Below are positions 1 to 8,107 of a DNA stretch of 64,000 nucleotides, one piece after another. A program made the translations under genes and the position numbers. The stretch's first letter is position 1. Every line of letters begins with the position of its first letter. Below the pieces are notes generated by a model. That model saw only the letters and a program-made list of their open reading frames with translations. It made no database searches and was not told the DNA's origin. Source of the DNA: JAJDXO01 sp965207535 (GTDB lineage Bacteria; Pseudomonadota; Alphaproteobacteria; Rhodospirillales; UBA2165); the NCBI GenBank assembly GCA_965207535.1, contig CBDBMR010000015.1, forward strand, positions 62,001 to 126,000, in the 5' to 3' direction.

Positions 1-2164
1 CGAAATCGTCCATGGATACGGGCGAGAATGCCGGCGATACCTGATTGAGGACGAAGTCGGGCCGGAACAGAGCCACCATGACGACCAGCAAGATGACGCG
101 ATCGAGAATGTTGGTGCGCGTCAGAAGCCAGCCCTGCACCGCAGAGGTAAAGCAGAACATGGCTATCAACGAGACGACGAATATCATCACTCCCTGCAGG
201 AAACTATCGACACCGATCAGCAGCAGTTCGGTGTTAAAAATGAACACGAACGGCAAAATGGCCGTCCGAATGTCGTACATGAACGATTGAACGCCGGTCT
301 TGAGCGGATCAGCCCGCGAGATCGCCGACGCCGCGAATGCCGCCAGGCACACCGGCGGCGTACTGTCCGCCATCAGGCCAAAGTAAAACACGAACAGATG
401 CACGGCGATCAGCGGCAAGGTCAGTCCGGCGGCGCTTCCGAGTTCGACCAGGACACCGGCCAACAACGAGGCGACCACCAGATAATTGGCCGTCGTCGGC
501 AGACCCATGCCCAAAATCAGGCTCAAGACCGCGGTCAGGCCGAGCAGGATGAAAACGTTGCCGCCGGAAATGGCTTCGACCACCCCGACCATCGCGTTGT
601 TGAGCCCGGTCGAGGAAACCGCGCCGACGATAATTCCCGCCGTCGCGACCGCAACGGCGATGCCGACCATGTTGCGGGCGCCGGCGATCAAGCCGCCAAC
701 GATTTCGTTGGTTGCTTCGGAAATCCGGGCGTTCACGTCCCCGTCGCGCTGCCCGCGAAGAATTGCCAAAACGACGACGATCACGACCGCCGCCCCAAGC
801 CCCCAAAATAAAGCCGGCTGCGCCTTTTCGCCGCTGAGCCGGAACGCCGAGGCCACCACGATCGGGATGAGGTAAAGCACCGTCATCGTGATCCGCGATA
901 GCTGCGACGGCGAAAGCCGGGTCGCGACCATGATCAGGAACATCACCAGGATCGTGTAGAACACGGAGCTCGACGCGGTCCAGCGCTCGATCATCAGCAG
1001 ATAGACCAAAATCACGATCGGGATGATGAAGTGGACACCCGACAGGAACGTTTTCCCCAGAACGGGTATTTCCGCCTTTGGCAGACCGGTCAGGCCCAGC
1101 TTCATCGCCTCCAGGTGCGAGACATAAAGGAGCCCCATGTAGCTGATGATCGCCGGAATGAAGGCGGCCGTGATCACCTCGAAATACGAAATGCCGATGA
1201 GCTCGGCCATGATGAACGCGGCGGCGCCCATGATCGGCGGCATCATCTGCCCGTTGGTGGATGCGGCGACCTCGATGGCGCCCGCCTTGATTGCCGGCAG
1301 GCCGGTACGGCGCATGACAGGGATCGTGAAGACGCCGGTGGTCACCACGTTGGCAATCGACGATCCGGAGATCAGGCCGGTCATGCCCGATGCGAGGATG
1401 GCCGCCTTGGCGGGACCGCCCCGGTACTTGCCCACCATGGCAAATGCCAGATCGAGGAAATACTTGCCGGCGCCCGCCCGGTCGAGGAGCGCGCCGAACA
1501 GCACGAAAAGAAATACGAAGCTCACCGAAACGTCGATGGGGATGCCGAAAATGGCTTCGCCGCCCATCCACTGATAGCCGATCAGCCGTTCCGGCGAGAC
1601 ACCCCGGTGCGAGATGATTTCCGGCATGGACTGGCCGAATATGGAATAAACGAGAAAGACGCCGGCAACGATCACCAGCGGGATACCGATGGCGCGGCGC
1701 GTCGCCTCCAGAAGCAGCAATATGCCGGCGAGCCCGATCAAAAACTCCACCGGGATGGTTAGGCCCGCGAACTCGACCTCCAGCAGAGAGCCGAGCCGCC
1801 GGGTGATGCCCTCCTGATCGATCATCACCCAAAGGGCGGCAAAGGCGCCAATCAGCGCAAAGGCGATATCAAGGGGCGAAATCCTCTTTTGCGCCAGCGC
1901 TTTGGCCGCCGGGAACATGAGGTAGACCAGCAGCAAACCGAATGCGAGGTGAATGCCGCGGGCGGGGACATCGACGATAATTCCAAAATCAAGCAGGAAC
2001 GGCAGGGGCGACGCGATCCACAGCTGGAACAGCGACCAGACGGCCGCAACCACGCCAATGATCAATCCCAGGGTCGGACCCGCTTTGCGGCCGGTATATT
2101 CGACCTCTTCTATTTTTGCCTGAATTTCCTCATCGGAAATGTTTGCGCTCGGCACATCGGCCAC
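1..2164 (-). CDS. TRAP transporter fused permease (DctQM type), C-terminus cut by window edge
   Basis: Integral membrane permease of a TRAP-TAXI importer; it pairs with the TAXI binding protein encoded just upstream (2272-3282) for Na+-driven uptake of an unknown organic acid. The frame opens with GTG at 2164 (VADVPSANISDEEI...), preceded by an AGGGGGC ribosome site, and stays open for about 720 codons to position 1, so the last residues are missing. It is almost entirely hydrophobic: an N-terminal four-helix part with the pattern GRKAGPTLGLIIGVVAAVW, then a DctM-like part containing the conserved stretches GLISGSSIANVVTTG, IEVAASTNGQMMPPIMGAAAF and GMGLPTTANY. These are the signatures of the 4TM-12TM fused permeases that accompany TAXI receptors. 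Family is certain; the substrate cannot be read from sequence. Confidence 0.93.
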   Translation of the reverse strand, partial: MADVPSANISDEEIQAKIEEVEYTGRKAGPTLGLIIGVVAAVWSLFQLWIASPLPFLLDFGIIVDVPARGIHLAFGLLLVYLMFPAAKALAQKRISPLDIAFALIGAFAALWVMIDQEGITRRLGSLLEVEFAGLTIPVEFLIGLAGILLLLEATRRAIGIPLVIVAGVFLVYSIFGQSMPEIISHRGVSPERLIGYQWMGGEAIFGIPIDVSVSFVFLFVLFGALLDRAGAGKYFLDLAFAMVGKYRGGPAKAAILASGMTGLISGSSIANVVTTGVFTIPVMRRTGLPAIKAGAIEVAASTNGQMMPPIMGAAAFIMAELIGISYFEVITAAFIPAIISYMGLLYVSHLEAMKLGLTGLPKAEIPVLGKTFLSGVHFIIPIVILVYLLMIERWTASSSVFYTILVMFLIMVATRLSPSQLSRITMTVLYLIPIVVASAFRLSGEKAQPALFWGLGAAVVIVVVLAILRGQRDGDVNARISEATNEIVGGLIAGARNMVGIAVAVATAGIIVGAVSSTGLNNAMVGVVEAISGGNVFILLGLTAVLSLILGMGLPTTANYLVVASLLAGVLVELGSAAGLTLPLIAVHLFVFYFGLMADSTPPVCLAAFAASAISRADPLKTGVQSFMYDIRTAILPFVFIFNTELLLIGVDSFLQGVMIFVVSLIAMFCFTSAVQGWLLTRTNILDRVILLVVMVALFRPDFVLNQVSPAFSPVSMDDF

Positions 2165-2234
2165 GGCTGCCCCCTGTGACACATCCCTGTTTCAGTTCCG
2201 CGGACATCCGTCCCGGGAGGAACATATGGGAATA

Positions 2235-2256
2235 GGGAGGGCCGTCCGGCCCTCCC
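2235..2256 (-). other. Intercistronic stem-loop between TAXI receptor and permease
   Basis: GGGAGGGCCG (2235-2244) pairs perfectly with CGGCCCTCCC (2247-2256). It lies in the 107-bp gap between the receptor stop and the permease start on the transcribed minus strand. No T-run follows, so it is not a typical intrinsic terminator. Such hairpins downstream of a binding-protein gene usually stabilise its mRNA and lower permease expression; that role is inferred. Confidence 0.6.
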
Positions 2257-2271
2257 TCCCGGCTTCGAGAC

Positions 2272-3282
2272 CTACATCAGGCCCTTTTCTTTGTAGTATT
2301 TGGCGGCGCCCGGATGCAGCGGGGCCGACAGACCGTCCTTGACCATCACTTTTGGATCAAGGTTGCGGAATGCCGGATGCAGCTTCCGGAAGTCATCGAT
2401 ATTCTCGAAGACCGCGCGGGTCACTTCATAGACCACATCCGCGGGAACGTCGGCGGAGGTCACGAAGGTGGCCTTGACGCCCCAGGTGGTGACATCCTTG
2501 GCGGTGGTCTTGTAGGTGCCCTTCGGAATGGTCGCCCAAGCGTAATATGGCTTGTCGGAGGTGACATTGCTCTTGGCAAGAGCGTTGTTGAAGTTGGCGA
2601 TCATGGCACCGCAGCCGTCGGTGGCGATGGCCACGCCGGCGTTGGGCACACCAACCGTATAGACATAGGCATCGATCTTGCCGTCACACAGCGCCTTGGA
2701 CTGCTCGGTGGACGTCAGTTCGGTCGCGAGCTTGAAGTCCTTCTTGGTCCAGCCGGCCTGTTGCATCAGCAGTTCCATGGTGCCCCGTTGTCCGGAGCCC
2801 GGGTTGCCGATGTTGACCCGCTTGCCCTTGAGATCATCCCAGCCCATGATGCCGGAATCGCCACGAACGATGATCTGCAGCGGTTCCGGATGAACGGAAA
2901 AGACCGCCCGGACTTTCTTGTAGGCTTTGCCCTTCCACGGACCGCCGGAGCCGTTGTAGGCATGGTATTGCCAGTCGGACTGAGCGACACCGAAGTCCAG
3001 TTCGCCGTCACGAATTTGTCCGATGTTGTAGTTTGACCCCCCCGTGGACGGCGCCGAGCAGCGAATGCCGTGCTTACGGCCCGATTTGCGTCCTTCGGCC
3101 GCTTCCTTGTGGACCAGCCGGCAAATGGCGTTACCCGTAGCGAAGTAGACGCCGGTCGGGCCGCCGGTACCGATTGCGATAAACTTCCGTTTGCTCTGGG
3201 CATCGGCGTCGTTGGCGGACAGCATGAAGGCGCCCGCCGCCAAACCGAAGGCCAGAGTTGATACAGTTGCTTTCTTTAACAT
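2272..3282 (-). CDS. TAXI family TRAP transporter solute-binding protein
   Basis: Periplasmic receptor of the TRAP-TAXI system, 336 aa. It has a Sec signal peptide (MLKKATVSTLAFGLAAGAFM..., cleavage near ADAQ at about residue 29), followed by the TAXI hallmark GTGGPTGVYFATGNAICRL. Other family features are RCSAPSTGGSNYNIGQI, GELDFGVAQSDW, the nucleotide-sized loop GKRVNIGNPGSGQRGTM and the C-terminal LHPGAAKYYKEKG. Two cysteines (CRLV... and GIRCSAP) are present in the mature N-terminal half, as in many TAXI receptors. The ATG at 3282 is preceded by GGGAG 11 nt upstream. The permease gene follows on the same strand, which confirms a two-gene operon. Confidence 0.95.
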   Translation of the reverse strand: MLKKATVSTLAFGLAAGAFMLSANDADAQSKRKFIAIGTGGPTGVYFATGNAICRLVHKEAAEGRKSGRKHGIRCSAPSTGGSNYNIGQIRDGELDFGVAQSDWQYHAYNGSGGPWKGKAYKKVRAVFSVHPEPLQIIVRGDSGIMGWDDLKGKRVNIGNPGSGQRGTMELLMQQAGWTKKDFKLATELTSTEQSKALCDGKIDAYVYTVGVPNAGVAIATDGCGAMIANFNNALAKSNVTSDKPYYAWATIPKGTYKTTAKDVTTWGVKATFVTSADVPADVVYEVTRAVFENIDDFRKLHPAFRNLDPKVMVKDGLSAPLHPGAAKYYKEKGLM

Positions 3283-3833
3283 CTTTTTTTACTCCCGGTT
3301 TATTAAAAGACGTAGTCGATAAATCACAGTGTCGCGCCGGACGACGGCCGCTAAACCGCCACGCCCCCTGGCAGGCAGCCGACCGATCACGGAACACGAA
3401 GGTACGCGCCACAGCCCGGACAAACCGGAAATCAATGTTCCCGTGAGCCGACGCTCGATCAAAACTGCCTCCCCGCGGACCTTGGCCACTGCGGCCAAAA
3501 AAACTGTCTGGCGCCACGGCAAAATTAGCCTAGCCCAGCGTTTCCGCCGGGAACACCCCCTAAATTCATATTGGAAGCCCGGATCACGCCCGGAGAGAGG
3601 CGATCGCGGTGTCCACGGCCTCGCCGAGCCGTCCGACGATCTCGGCAATATCATCGGCTCGAGCAATATAGGGCGGCGCCAACAGGGCCTGATCGCCGCG
3701 GTCCCCATCGACCGTGCCGCCCGCGGGTCACTCGGAAATTTCTCCGAAGGCACGTTGCCGCTGGAATTCGCGCGGTCTAGGATGCGCCCTCATTTCGTCC
3801 CAAAATGGGCGGCGGCAACCTAAGGGAACACGC
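3283..3833. other. Intergenic region between TAXI receptor and apt
   Basis: 550 bp between divergent genes. It must hold the promoters of both, but I cannot place -35/-10 boxes convincingly. Inside it, on the minus strand, is the aminotransferase remnant listed separately (3584-3727). The rest (3283-3583 and 3728-3833) shows no supported gene or clear repeat; an apt ribosome site (taaggga) sits just before 3834. Confidence 0.5.
3584..3727 (-). pseudogene. Remnant of a class-III (PLP) aminotransferase, C-terminal 47 codons only
   Basis: Reading leftward from 3727 gives PAGGTVDGDRGDQALLAPPY, then IARADDIAEIVGRLGEAVDT and AIASLRA before TGA (3584-3586). This is the C-terminal signature of class-III aspartate aminotransferase-family proteins (P.GGT.DG..GD..LLAPP.I.....I.EIV..L..A.D). 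An in-frame stop (3728-3730) sits immediately upstream, there is no start codon, and no upstream homology continues. I therefore read it as a relic of a deleted gene rather than an expressed peptide. Basis: motif recognition; a protein search would settle it. Confidence 0.75.
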
Positions 3834-4349
3834 ATGGATATCAAGGATCATATTCGCGAAATTCCTGATTTTCCCAAACCCGGCATCCTTTTCTACGACA
3901 TCTCGACTCTGTTGGCCGACGCCGATGCCTGGCAGGTGACGATGGGGCGCTTGGCCAAGGAGGTAAGCCGTCATCAACCGGACGTCCTGGCCGGAATCGA
4001 ATCCCGTGGCTTCCTTGTTGCCGCCCCACTCGCCCTCAAGCTGGGGATGGGATTCATCATGGTTCGGAAGGAAGGCAAGCTTCCGGGCGAGAAAATCAGC
4101 TACGAGTATGATCTCGAATACGGTACGGACACGGTCGAGGTTCAGGCCGACGCGGTCGAACCGGGTCAGCGGGTCGTGCTGGTCGATGATCTGTTGGCTA
4201 CCGGCGGGACCATGGCGGCCGCCACGACGCTGCTTCGCAAGGTCGGCGCCGACGTGGTCGGCGCCGCCTGCATCCTTGAACTGACTTTTTTGGACGGCCG
4301 GTCCAAATTGGACATCCCCTGCTCGACCCTGGCCTCCTACGACGAATAG
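3834..4349 (+). CDS. apt: Adenine phosphoribosyltransferase
   Basis: Purine salvage enzyme converting adenine plus PRPP to AMP in the cytoplasm; 171 aa, the normal length. The N-terminus MDIKDHIREIPDFPKPGILFYDI is the classic Apt start. GIESRGFLVAAPLAL and VRKEGKLPG follow, and the PRPP-binding loop VVLVDDLLATGGTM lies near residue 120. ATG 3834 is chosen over upstream in-frame starts because it matches the family N-terminus and follows taaggga. Two palindromic repeats lie directly downstream. Confidence 0.97.
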   Translation: MDIKDHIREIPDFPKPGILFYDISTLLADADAWQVTMGRLAKEVSRHQPDVLAGIESRGFLVAAPLALKLGMGFIMVRKEGKLPGEKISYEYDLEYGTDTVEVQADAVEPGQRVVLVDDLLATGGTMAAATTLLRKVGADVVGAACILELTFLDGRSKLDIPCSTLASYDE

Positions 4350-4359
4350 GGACTGGCCT

Positions 4360-4421
4360 AGATCGGATCATGTTTTGACGGAACCACGGCGCGGTTTCGT
4401 CAAAACATGTGAATCCGATCT
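4360..4421. repeat. Palindromic repeat element 1 downstream of apt
   Basis: The left arm AGATCGGAT-CATGTTTTGACG-GAACC (4360-4385) pairs with the right arm (4393-4421), whose complement reads AGATCGGAT-TCA-CATGTTTTGACG-AAACC. The stem is about 25 bp, with one 3-nt bulge (TCA) and one mismatch, and closes on a 7-nt loop. It may act as the apt terminator, but it lacks a T-run and looks like a dispersed palindromic (REP/MITE-like) unit. Confidence 0.7.
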
Positions 4422-4433
4422 ATTTCAATAGTG

Positions 4434-4497
4434 TAGAGCCGATTCACATGGATTGCCGGCATCGCAACGCGATTCCGACAAACCATGATCGGCTCTA
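4434..4497. repeat. Palindromic repeat element 2, related to element 1
   Basis: The left arm begins TAGAGCCGAT-TCA-CATGG and the complement of the right arm begins TAGAGCCGAT-CATGG. It shows the same 3-nt TCA bulge at the same place as the adjacent element 1, which suggests both derive from one repeat family. It lies 13 nt after element 1 and 93 nt before pcm. Confidence 0.65.
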
Positions 4498-4590
4498 GCG
4501 ACACTTGATTGCGCTCGCCCGGCGCCCCGGACGGCATTCGAGACGAATTCCGCCATGGATTCGCCCCAATCGTGATTTAATCTGGGGACC

Positions 4591-5262
4591 ATGATGGAAG
4601 ACCCGTATACGCCGCTCAGGCAAATGATGGTCGATTTGATCGCCTCCCATACCGAGGCGACCAAGGAACTGACGGGCGTTGCGCGAATGAGCGCGCGGAC
4701 CCTGAGCGCCATGGTCGAGGTTCCCCGCCATGAATTCGTACCGGCGGAAATCCGCGCCTACGCCCACGCCGACGGGCCGCTGCCCATCGGCCACGACAAG
4801 ACCATCTCCCAGCCGTTCATCGCGGCGCTGATGACGGAGTTGTTGGAGATCGACAGCGGCCATGCGGTGTTGGAGATCGGCACCGGGCTCGGCTACCACA
4901 CCGCCGTCCTGGCCCGGCTGGCGGCGCATGTCTACACCGTCGAATATGTCGCGGAGCTCGCCGAACAGGCGGCGCAGCGGCTGGAGGGGTCGGGGTGCGG
5001 CAACATAAGCATGCGGACGGGCAACGGCTATAACGGCTGGCCCGACCATGCGCCCTATGACCGGATCATGGTCGCCGCCGCGCCGGATCTCATCCCGCCT
5101 GCGCTGATCCAGCAGCTCAAGGCCGGCGGCAGGATGGTGATCCCCGCGGGCCTCGACGAGGCCCAGCAGCTGATGGTCGTCGACAAGGACATGGACGGAA
5201 AGATCACCAGCCGAGAAGTTCTCGCCGTCCGCTTCGCCGCCATGGAAGGCGCGGCGTTTTAG
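4591..5262 (+). CDS. pcm: Protein-L-isoaspartate O-methyltransferase
   Basis: S-adenosylmethionine-dependent repair enzyme that methylates isoaspartyl residues in aged proteins; 223 aa, cytosolic. Family motifs in order: PRHEFVPAE, the pre-motif GHDKTISQPFIAALM, SAM motif I VLEIGTGLGYHTAVLA, TVEYVAELAEQA, and YDRIMVAAAPDLIPPALIQQL with GGRMVIPAG. All are intact. Two adjacent methionines begin the ORF (MMEDPYTPL); the choice between 4591 and 4594 is arbitrary. It stands alone between the repeat pair and a convergent RidA gene. Confidence 0.95.
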   Translation: MMEDPYTPLRQMMVDLIASHTEATKELTGVARMSARTLSAMVEVPRHEFVPAEIRAYAHADGPLPIGHDKTISQPFIAALMTELLEIDSGHAVLEIGTGLGYHTAVLARLAAHVYTVEYVAELAEQAAQRLEGSGCGNISMRTGNGYNGWPDHAPYDRIMVAAAPDLIPPALIQQLKAGGRMVIPAGLDEAQQLMVVDKDMDGKITSREVLAVRFAAMEGAAF

Positions 5263-5269
5263 GCCGGTC

Positions 5270-5671
5270 CTACTCCAGCGCGACGCATTCTATTTCGATA
5301 TCGAAGGCCATGGGCCACGACGCAACGGTAACGAAGGTCCGGGCCGGCGGGTCGTCGGGGAAGAACTCGCGGTACACGTCGTTGACCTGCTGGTAGTAGC
5401 CGGAGTTGGTGCAATACACCGTCGTTTTCACCACCTTGTCCAGCGACGAGCCCGCCGCCTCCAGAACCGCCTGGACGTTTTCGAGACTTTTGCGGGTCTG
5501 CGCCTGGATGTCGCCGGTGACGAACCCGCCATTTTCATGATCGACGGGCGGCATTCCGGAAACGAATACGAAGCCGCTGGCCTTCACGCCCGATGATATG
5601 GGCGCCAAGGGCTTTCCGTCTTCCCGCTTCAGCTCCCTGAAGCTTGGGACATGGACGATTTCCTTGGACAT
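5270..5671 (-). CDS. RidA family protein (YjgF/YER057c/UK114)
   Basis: 133-aa member of the RidA superfamily, whose best-known members hydrolyse reactive enamine/imine intermediates released by PLP enzymes. Visible features: SSGVKASGFVFVSG at the start of the fold, GDIQAQTRKSLENVQAVLEAAG in the central helix, the KVVKTTVYCTN strand, and the C-terminal PPARTFVTVASWPMAFDIEIECVAL. That last stretch has the conserved Arg and the Glu of the VEI/IE motif used for substrate carboxylate and water. The N-terminal VPSFRELKREDGKPLAP places it in a divergent catabolic subgroup rather than the archetypal RidA. It converges with pcm, 7 bp away. Confidence 0.93.
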   Translation of the reverse strand: MSKEIVHVPSFRELKREDGKPLAPISSGVKASGFVFVSGMPPVDHENGGFVTGDIQAQTRKSLENVQAVLEAAGSSLDKVVKTTVYCTNSGYYQQVNDVYREFFPDDPPARTFVTVASWPMAFDIEIECVALE

Positions 5672-5735
5672 CTCTTCCTCCCTGAATTGGCCGATTGATA
5701 CGGTTGGAAGAGATGTTAGCGGGCCGGCCCGGGAA

Positions 5736-6647
5736 TTACAGGACGATTTCGGCCTTCCAGAAATTCACCACCGGCGGCTCGTCCCAGTGGCGGGTCTCCC
5801 AATCATCGTCCATCCGGTCCATATCGGAGAAGTACTCGATCTCGCCGCCCAGGGGACAGGCGAAGTACCAGTGCAGGTTCGATCCCAGATTGTGGCGGCC
5901 CGGACTGCGCGACGTGTCCCAGCCGCGGTCCCGCATCCATTTGCCGCCGATGACGATTTCCTCGAAATCGCGAACCTCGTAGGCGACGTGATTGAAGGCG
6001 ATCCTTGCCGGCGCCCCGTCCCGGTCGCGATGAGCCAGAAACAGCACATGATGATAGGTCGAGCCGTCGGGCCGCATGAAATCGCCCATGCCGGTCACCG
6101 CGTCGGTAATCCGGAATCCCAGCCGCTCGGTGTAGAATGAAACCGCCTTCTCGCGGATGGTGCTCGGAATATTGAACACCACGTGGCCGATCCGCATGGG
6201 GCGGGGCCGGTCGATCTGATCGATGCGCGCATTGAGCCGCGGCACGTGCTCCTTGAAATTCTGCACCGGCTCCGAACCGGCGACGTCGAACTCATCCTTC
6301 AGCCGGAAGCCGATCCCCAGGCCCGCATCGTCCATCGAATGGAAGGTTCCGTTCCCGTCCTCGGTCACCTCCCGGTCCGATGACAGTTCTTCGACGATCG
6401 CTTTCAGGTGCGCCTCGTCGCTGACGCCCCAAACGGTCTCGCGAACCGTGGGACCCTCCTCGACGTTCGGCGGCAGGGCCGGATCGTCAATTCCCTGCAA
6501 AACCACGTGCTGGTTTTCCGGCGTGCGGAATATCGCGCCGCGCAATCCCGCCTCGACCCGCTCCAAGCCCCAATCCTCCAGGAACCGGACGCAGGCTTCC
6601 ATGTCCTCGACGCCATAGACCAGGGATTCGACCCGATCGATGCTCAT
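5736..6647 (-). CDS. VOC family extradiol dioxygenase-like protein
   Basis: 303-aa two-domain vicinal-oxygen-chelate protein, the architecture of type-I extradiol ring-cleavage dioxygenases. The C-terminal domain keeps a full candidate 2-His-1-Glu iron site: His in RIGHVVFNIPS, His in FNHVAYEVRDFEE, and Glu in GGEIEYFSD near the C-terminus. The N-terminal domain (MSIDRVESLVYGVEDMEACV) is the degenerate structural half. Start 6647 is chosen over an upstream in-frame codon at 6695 because GGGGGTG precedes it and the family begins here. It is related in layout to the tandem pair at 41-43 kb. The substrate is probably a catechol-like or other ring-diol compound; that is an inference. Confidence 0.85.
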   Translation of the reverse strand: MSIDRVESLVYGVEDMEACVRFLEDWGLERVEAGLRGAIFRTPENQHVVLQGIDDPALPPNVEEGPTVRETVWGVSDEAHLKAIVEELSSDREVTEDGNGTFHSMDDAGLGIGFRLKDEFDVAGSEPVQNFKEHVPRLNARIDQIDRPRPMRIGHVVFNIPSTIREKAVSFYTERLGFRITDAVTGMGDFMRPDGSTYHHVLFLAHRDRDGAPARIAFNHVAYEVRDFEEIVIGGKWMRDRGWDTSRSPGRHNLGSNLHWYFACPLGGEIEYFSDMDRMDDDWETRHWDEPPVVNFWKAEIVL

Positions 6648-6829
6648 TCGCACCCCCGATTTGTTCAGGCCCAATTGGTTCAGCCTTGGCAGCATTCTAT
6701 CCGCCGGAACCGGACGGGGAACAGCAAAATCGGCCCGGGCGGAGCCATATGGGCCTCCCCGTCTTGACCTCGATCGTGCCGGCGGCGCAAAGTCCCCTCA
6801 AAGGGCGGCACCAATCCAGGGAGGACCAA

Positions 6830-7882
6830 ATGCCCGCGCGGGAAATCCATTTATGCGGCAGCATTCCGCTGGCAGATGCCCACGAAGTGTTCGAGACCGT
6901 CGCCGGGAAGCTCGGCGGCGCCTGTAAGCGAATCCCCGACGGCGAGACCGGCGAGCGCCTCGCCTGGATCAGGTGGCAAGATCATGTCTTCGCCAATCAC
7001 CCCCAACTGGATGCGGTCCAGTCCGAGGGAGACTACCGCAATGCAACGGCGGTGACCGGCACCGGGCAGGCCATGGCGCATACCACGTGGTTCCGGATCA
7101 AGGAAAACGTCTCGCCCAAGGATTTGGAGATGCGGCCGCTCGGTTACGCGGACTGCGCCATCGAGAGCTATGCCGAATTCGAAAAACTGAAGGACGCGGG
7201 CAAGATCGATGAAGACATCAAGTTCCTGATCGCCGTGCCGTCACCCTTCAACGTGATCAATTCGGCCATCGCGCCCGACCATCGGATTCTGGTGGAACCG
7301 GCCTACGAGTCCCGCATGCTGCGGGAAATCGAACGGGTTGCCGACGCATTGCCTCGCGACCAGATCGCCTGGCAGTGGGACAACGCGCATGACATGCAGG
7401 CCTTCGACGGCGCGCGGCAGACCTACTTCCCGTTTCACCGGGACGGGATCGCCGAGCGGCTGATCAAATGCGGCGACGCCGTCCCGGCGGACATGGAGAT
7501 GGGCTATCACTTCTGCTACGGATCATTCGGCGGCAAGCATTTCATCGAGCCCCGCGACATGGCTCCCATGGTGGATCTCGCCAACCGCCTGTCCGCCGGC
7601 GTGGGCCGCAACATCGACTGGATCCACATGCCGGTTCCGGTCGAACGGGACGACGAGGCTTACTTCGAAGCACTCGCCAGCCTGTCGTTGAAGCCGGAGA
7701 CGCAGCTGTTCCTCGGTCTTATCCACGACACCGACGGGGTTGAGGGCACGCGCAGACGGATGACGACCGCCGACAAGTACGTGTCCGGCTACGGCGTCGC
7801 GACGGAATGCGGTTTTGGACGACGGCCCGCCGAAACCGTGGGTCCGTTGCTCGACATCCATGCCGAAGTGGCGGCGGGGTAG
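6830..7882 (+). CDS. UROD/MetE-like superfamily protein, function unknown
   Basis: 350 aa, start at 6830 behind an excellent GGGAGGA site. The opening EIHLCGSIPLADAHEVFETV, the acidic loop RIPDGETGERLAWIRWQ and the later QIAWQWDNAHDMQAF resemble the uncharacterised relatives of cobalamin-independent methionine synthase (UROD/MetE-like barrel). A second block, DMEMGYHFCYGSFGGKHFIEP, carries His and Cys residues where MetE-type proteins bind zinc. It is much shorter than MetE (about 750 aa) and lacks its N-terminal half, so methionine synthesis should not be assumed. It is divergent from the VOC gene at 5736-6647, about 180 bp away, and could share its pathway. Confident it is a real gene; function is unassigned. 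Confidence 0.75.
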   Translation: MPAREIHLCGSIPLADAHEVFETVAGKLGGACKRIPDGETGERLAWIRWQDHVFANHPQLDAVQSEGDYRNATAVTGTGQAMAHTTWFRIKENVSPKDLEMRPLGYADCAIESYAEFEKLKDAGKIDEDIKFLIAVPSPFNVINSAIAPDHRILVEPAYESRMLREIERVADALPRDQIAWQWDNAHDMQAFDGARQTYFPFHRDGIAERLIKCGDAVPADMEMGYHFCYGSFGGKHFIEPRDMAPMVDLANRLSAGVGRNIDWIHMPVPVERDDEAYFEALASLSLKPETQLFLGLIHDTDGVEGTRRRMTTADKYVSGYGVATECGFGRRPAETVGPLLDIHAEVAAG

Positions 7883-8024
7883 GGTCTGGTTTCCAAACCG
7901 GAATCAACCGGGGAACACCCTGATACCGGCCGGCATCCGTATCCCGCAGTTCTCGTGCTTGGCCATCCAGCCGCCTGACGGCGCATCATCCAATCGAATA
8001 CCGCCCGAAAAATCCGCGATTTAC

Positions 8025-8097
8025 GTGACTGTCACATTTCTCTTGACGTGACTGTCACAATACTTTATATAAGTGACAGTCACACGTGACCGGTCAC
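8025..8097 (+). promoter_or_regulatory. Four palindromic operator sites upstream of the psp-like operon
   Basis: Three 11-bp sites GTGACTGTCAC or its complement GTGACAGTCAC lie at 8025-8035, 8048-8058 and 8073-8083. A fourth, GTGACCGGTCAC (8086-8097), is a perfect 12-bp palindrome. Start-to-start distances are 23, 25 and 13 bp. Together they flank the -10 box and cover the predicted transcription start, a layout that fits repression. The DNA-binding protein encoded immediately downstream is the obvious candidate ligand (inference). Confidence 0.85.
8043..8071 (+). promoter_or_regulatory. Sigma-70-type promoter of the psp-like operon
   Basis: A -35 box TTGACG (8043-8048) and a -10 box TATATA (8066-8071) are separated by exactly 17 bp. 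The -35 overlaps operator 2 by one base and the predicted start site falls inside operator 3. It is in an AT-rich island within otherwise GC-rich DNA. Confidence 0.75.
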
Positions 8098-8107
8098 ATT
8101 TTAGCGG

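Noticed and set aside
309..1832. A 507-codon minus-strand open frame in the first 2 kb
   Set aside because: It is the neighbouring frame of the TRAP permease. It is hydrophilic and arginine-rich, whereas the true frame shows transmembrane helices and TRAP motifs.
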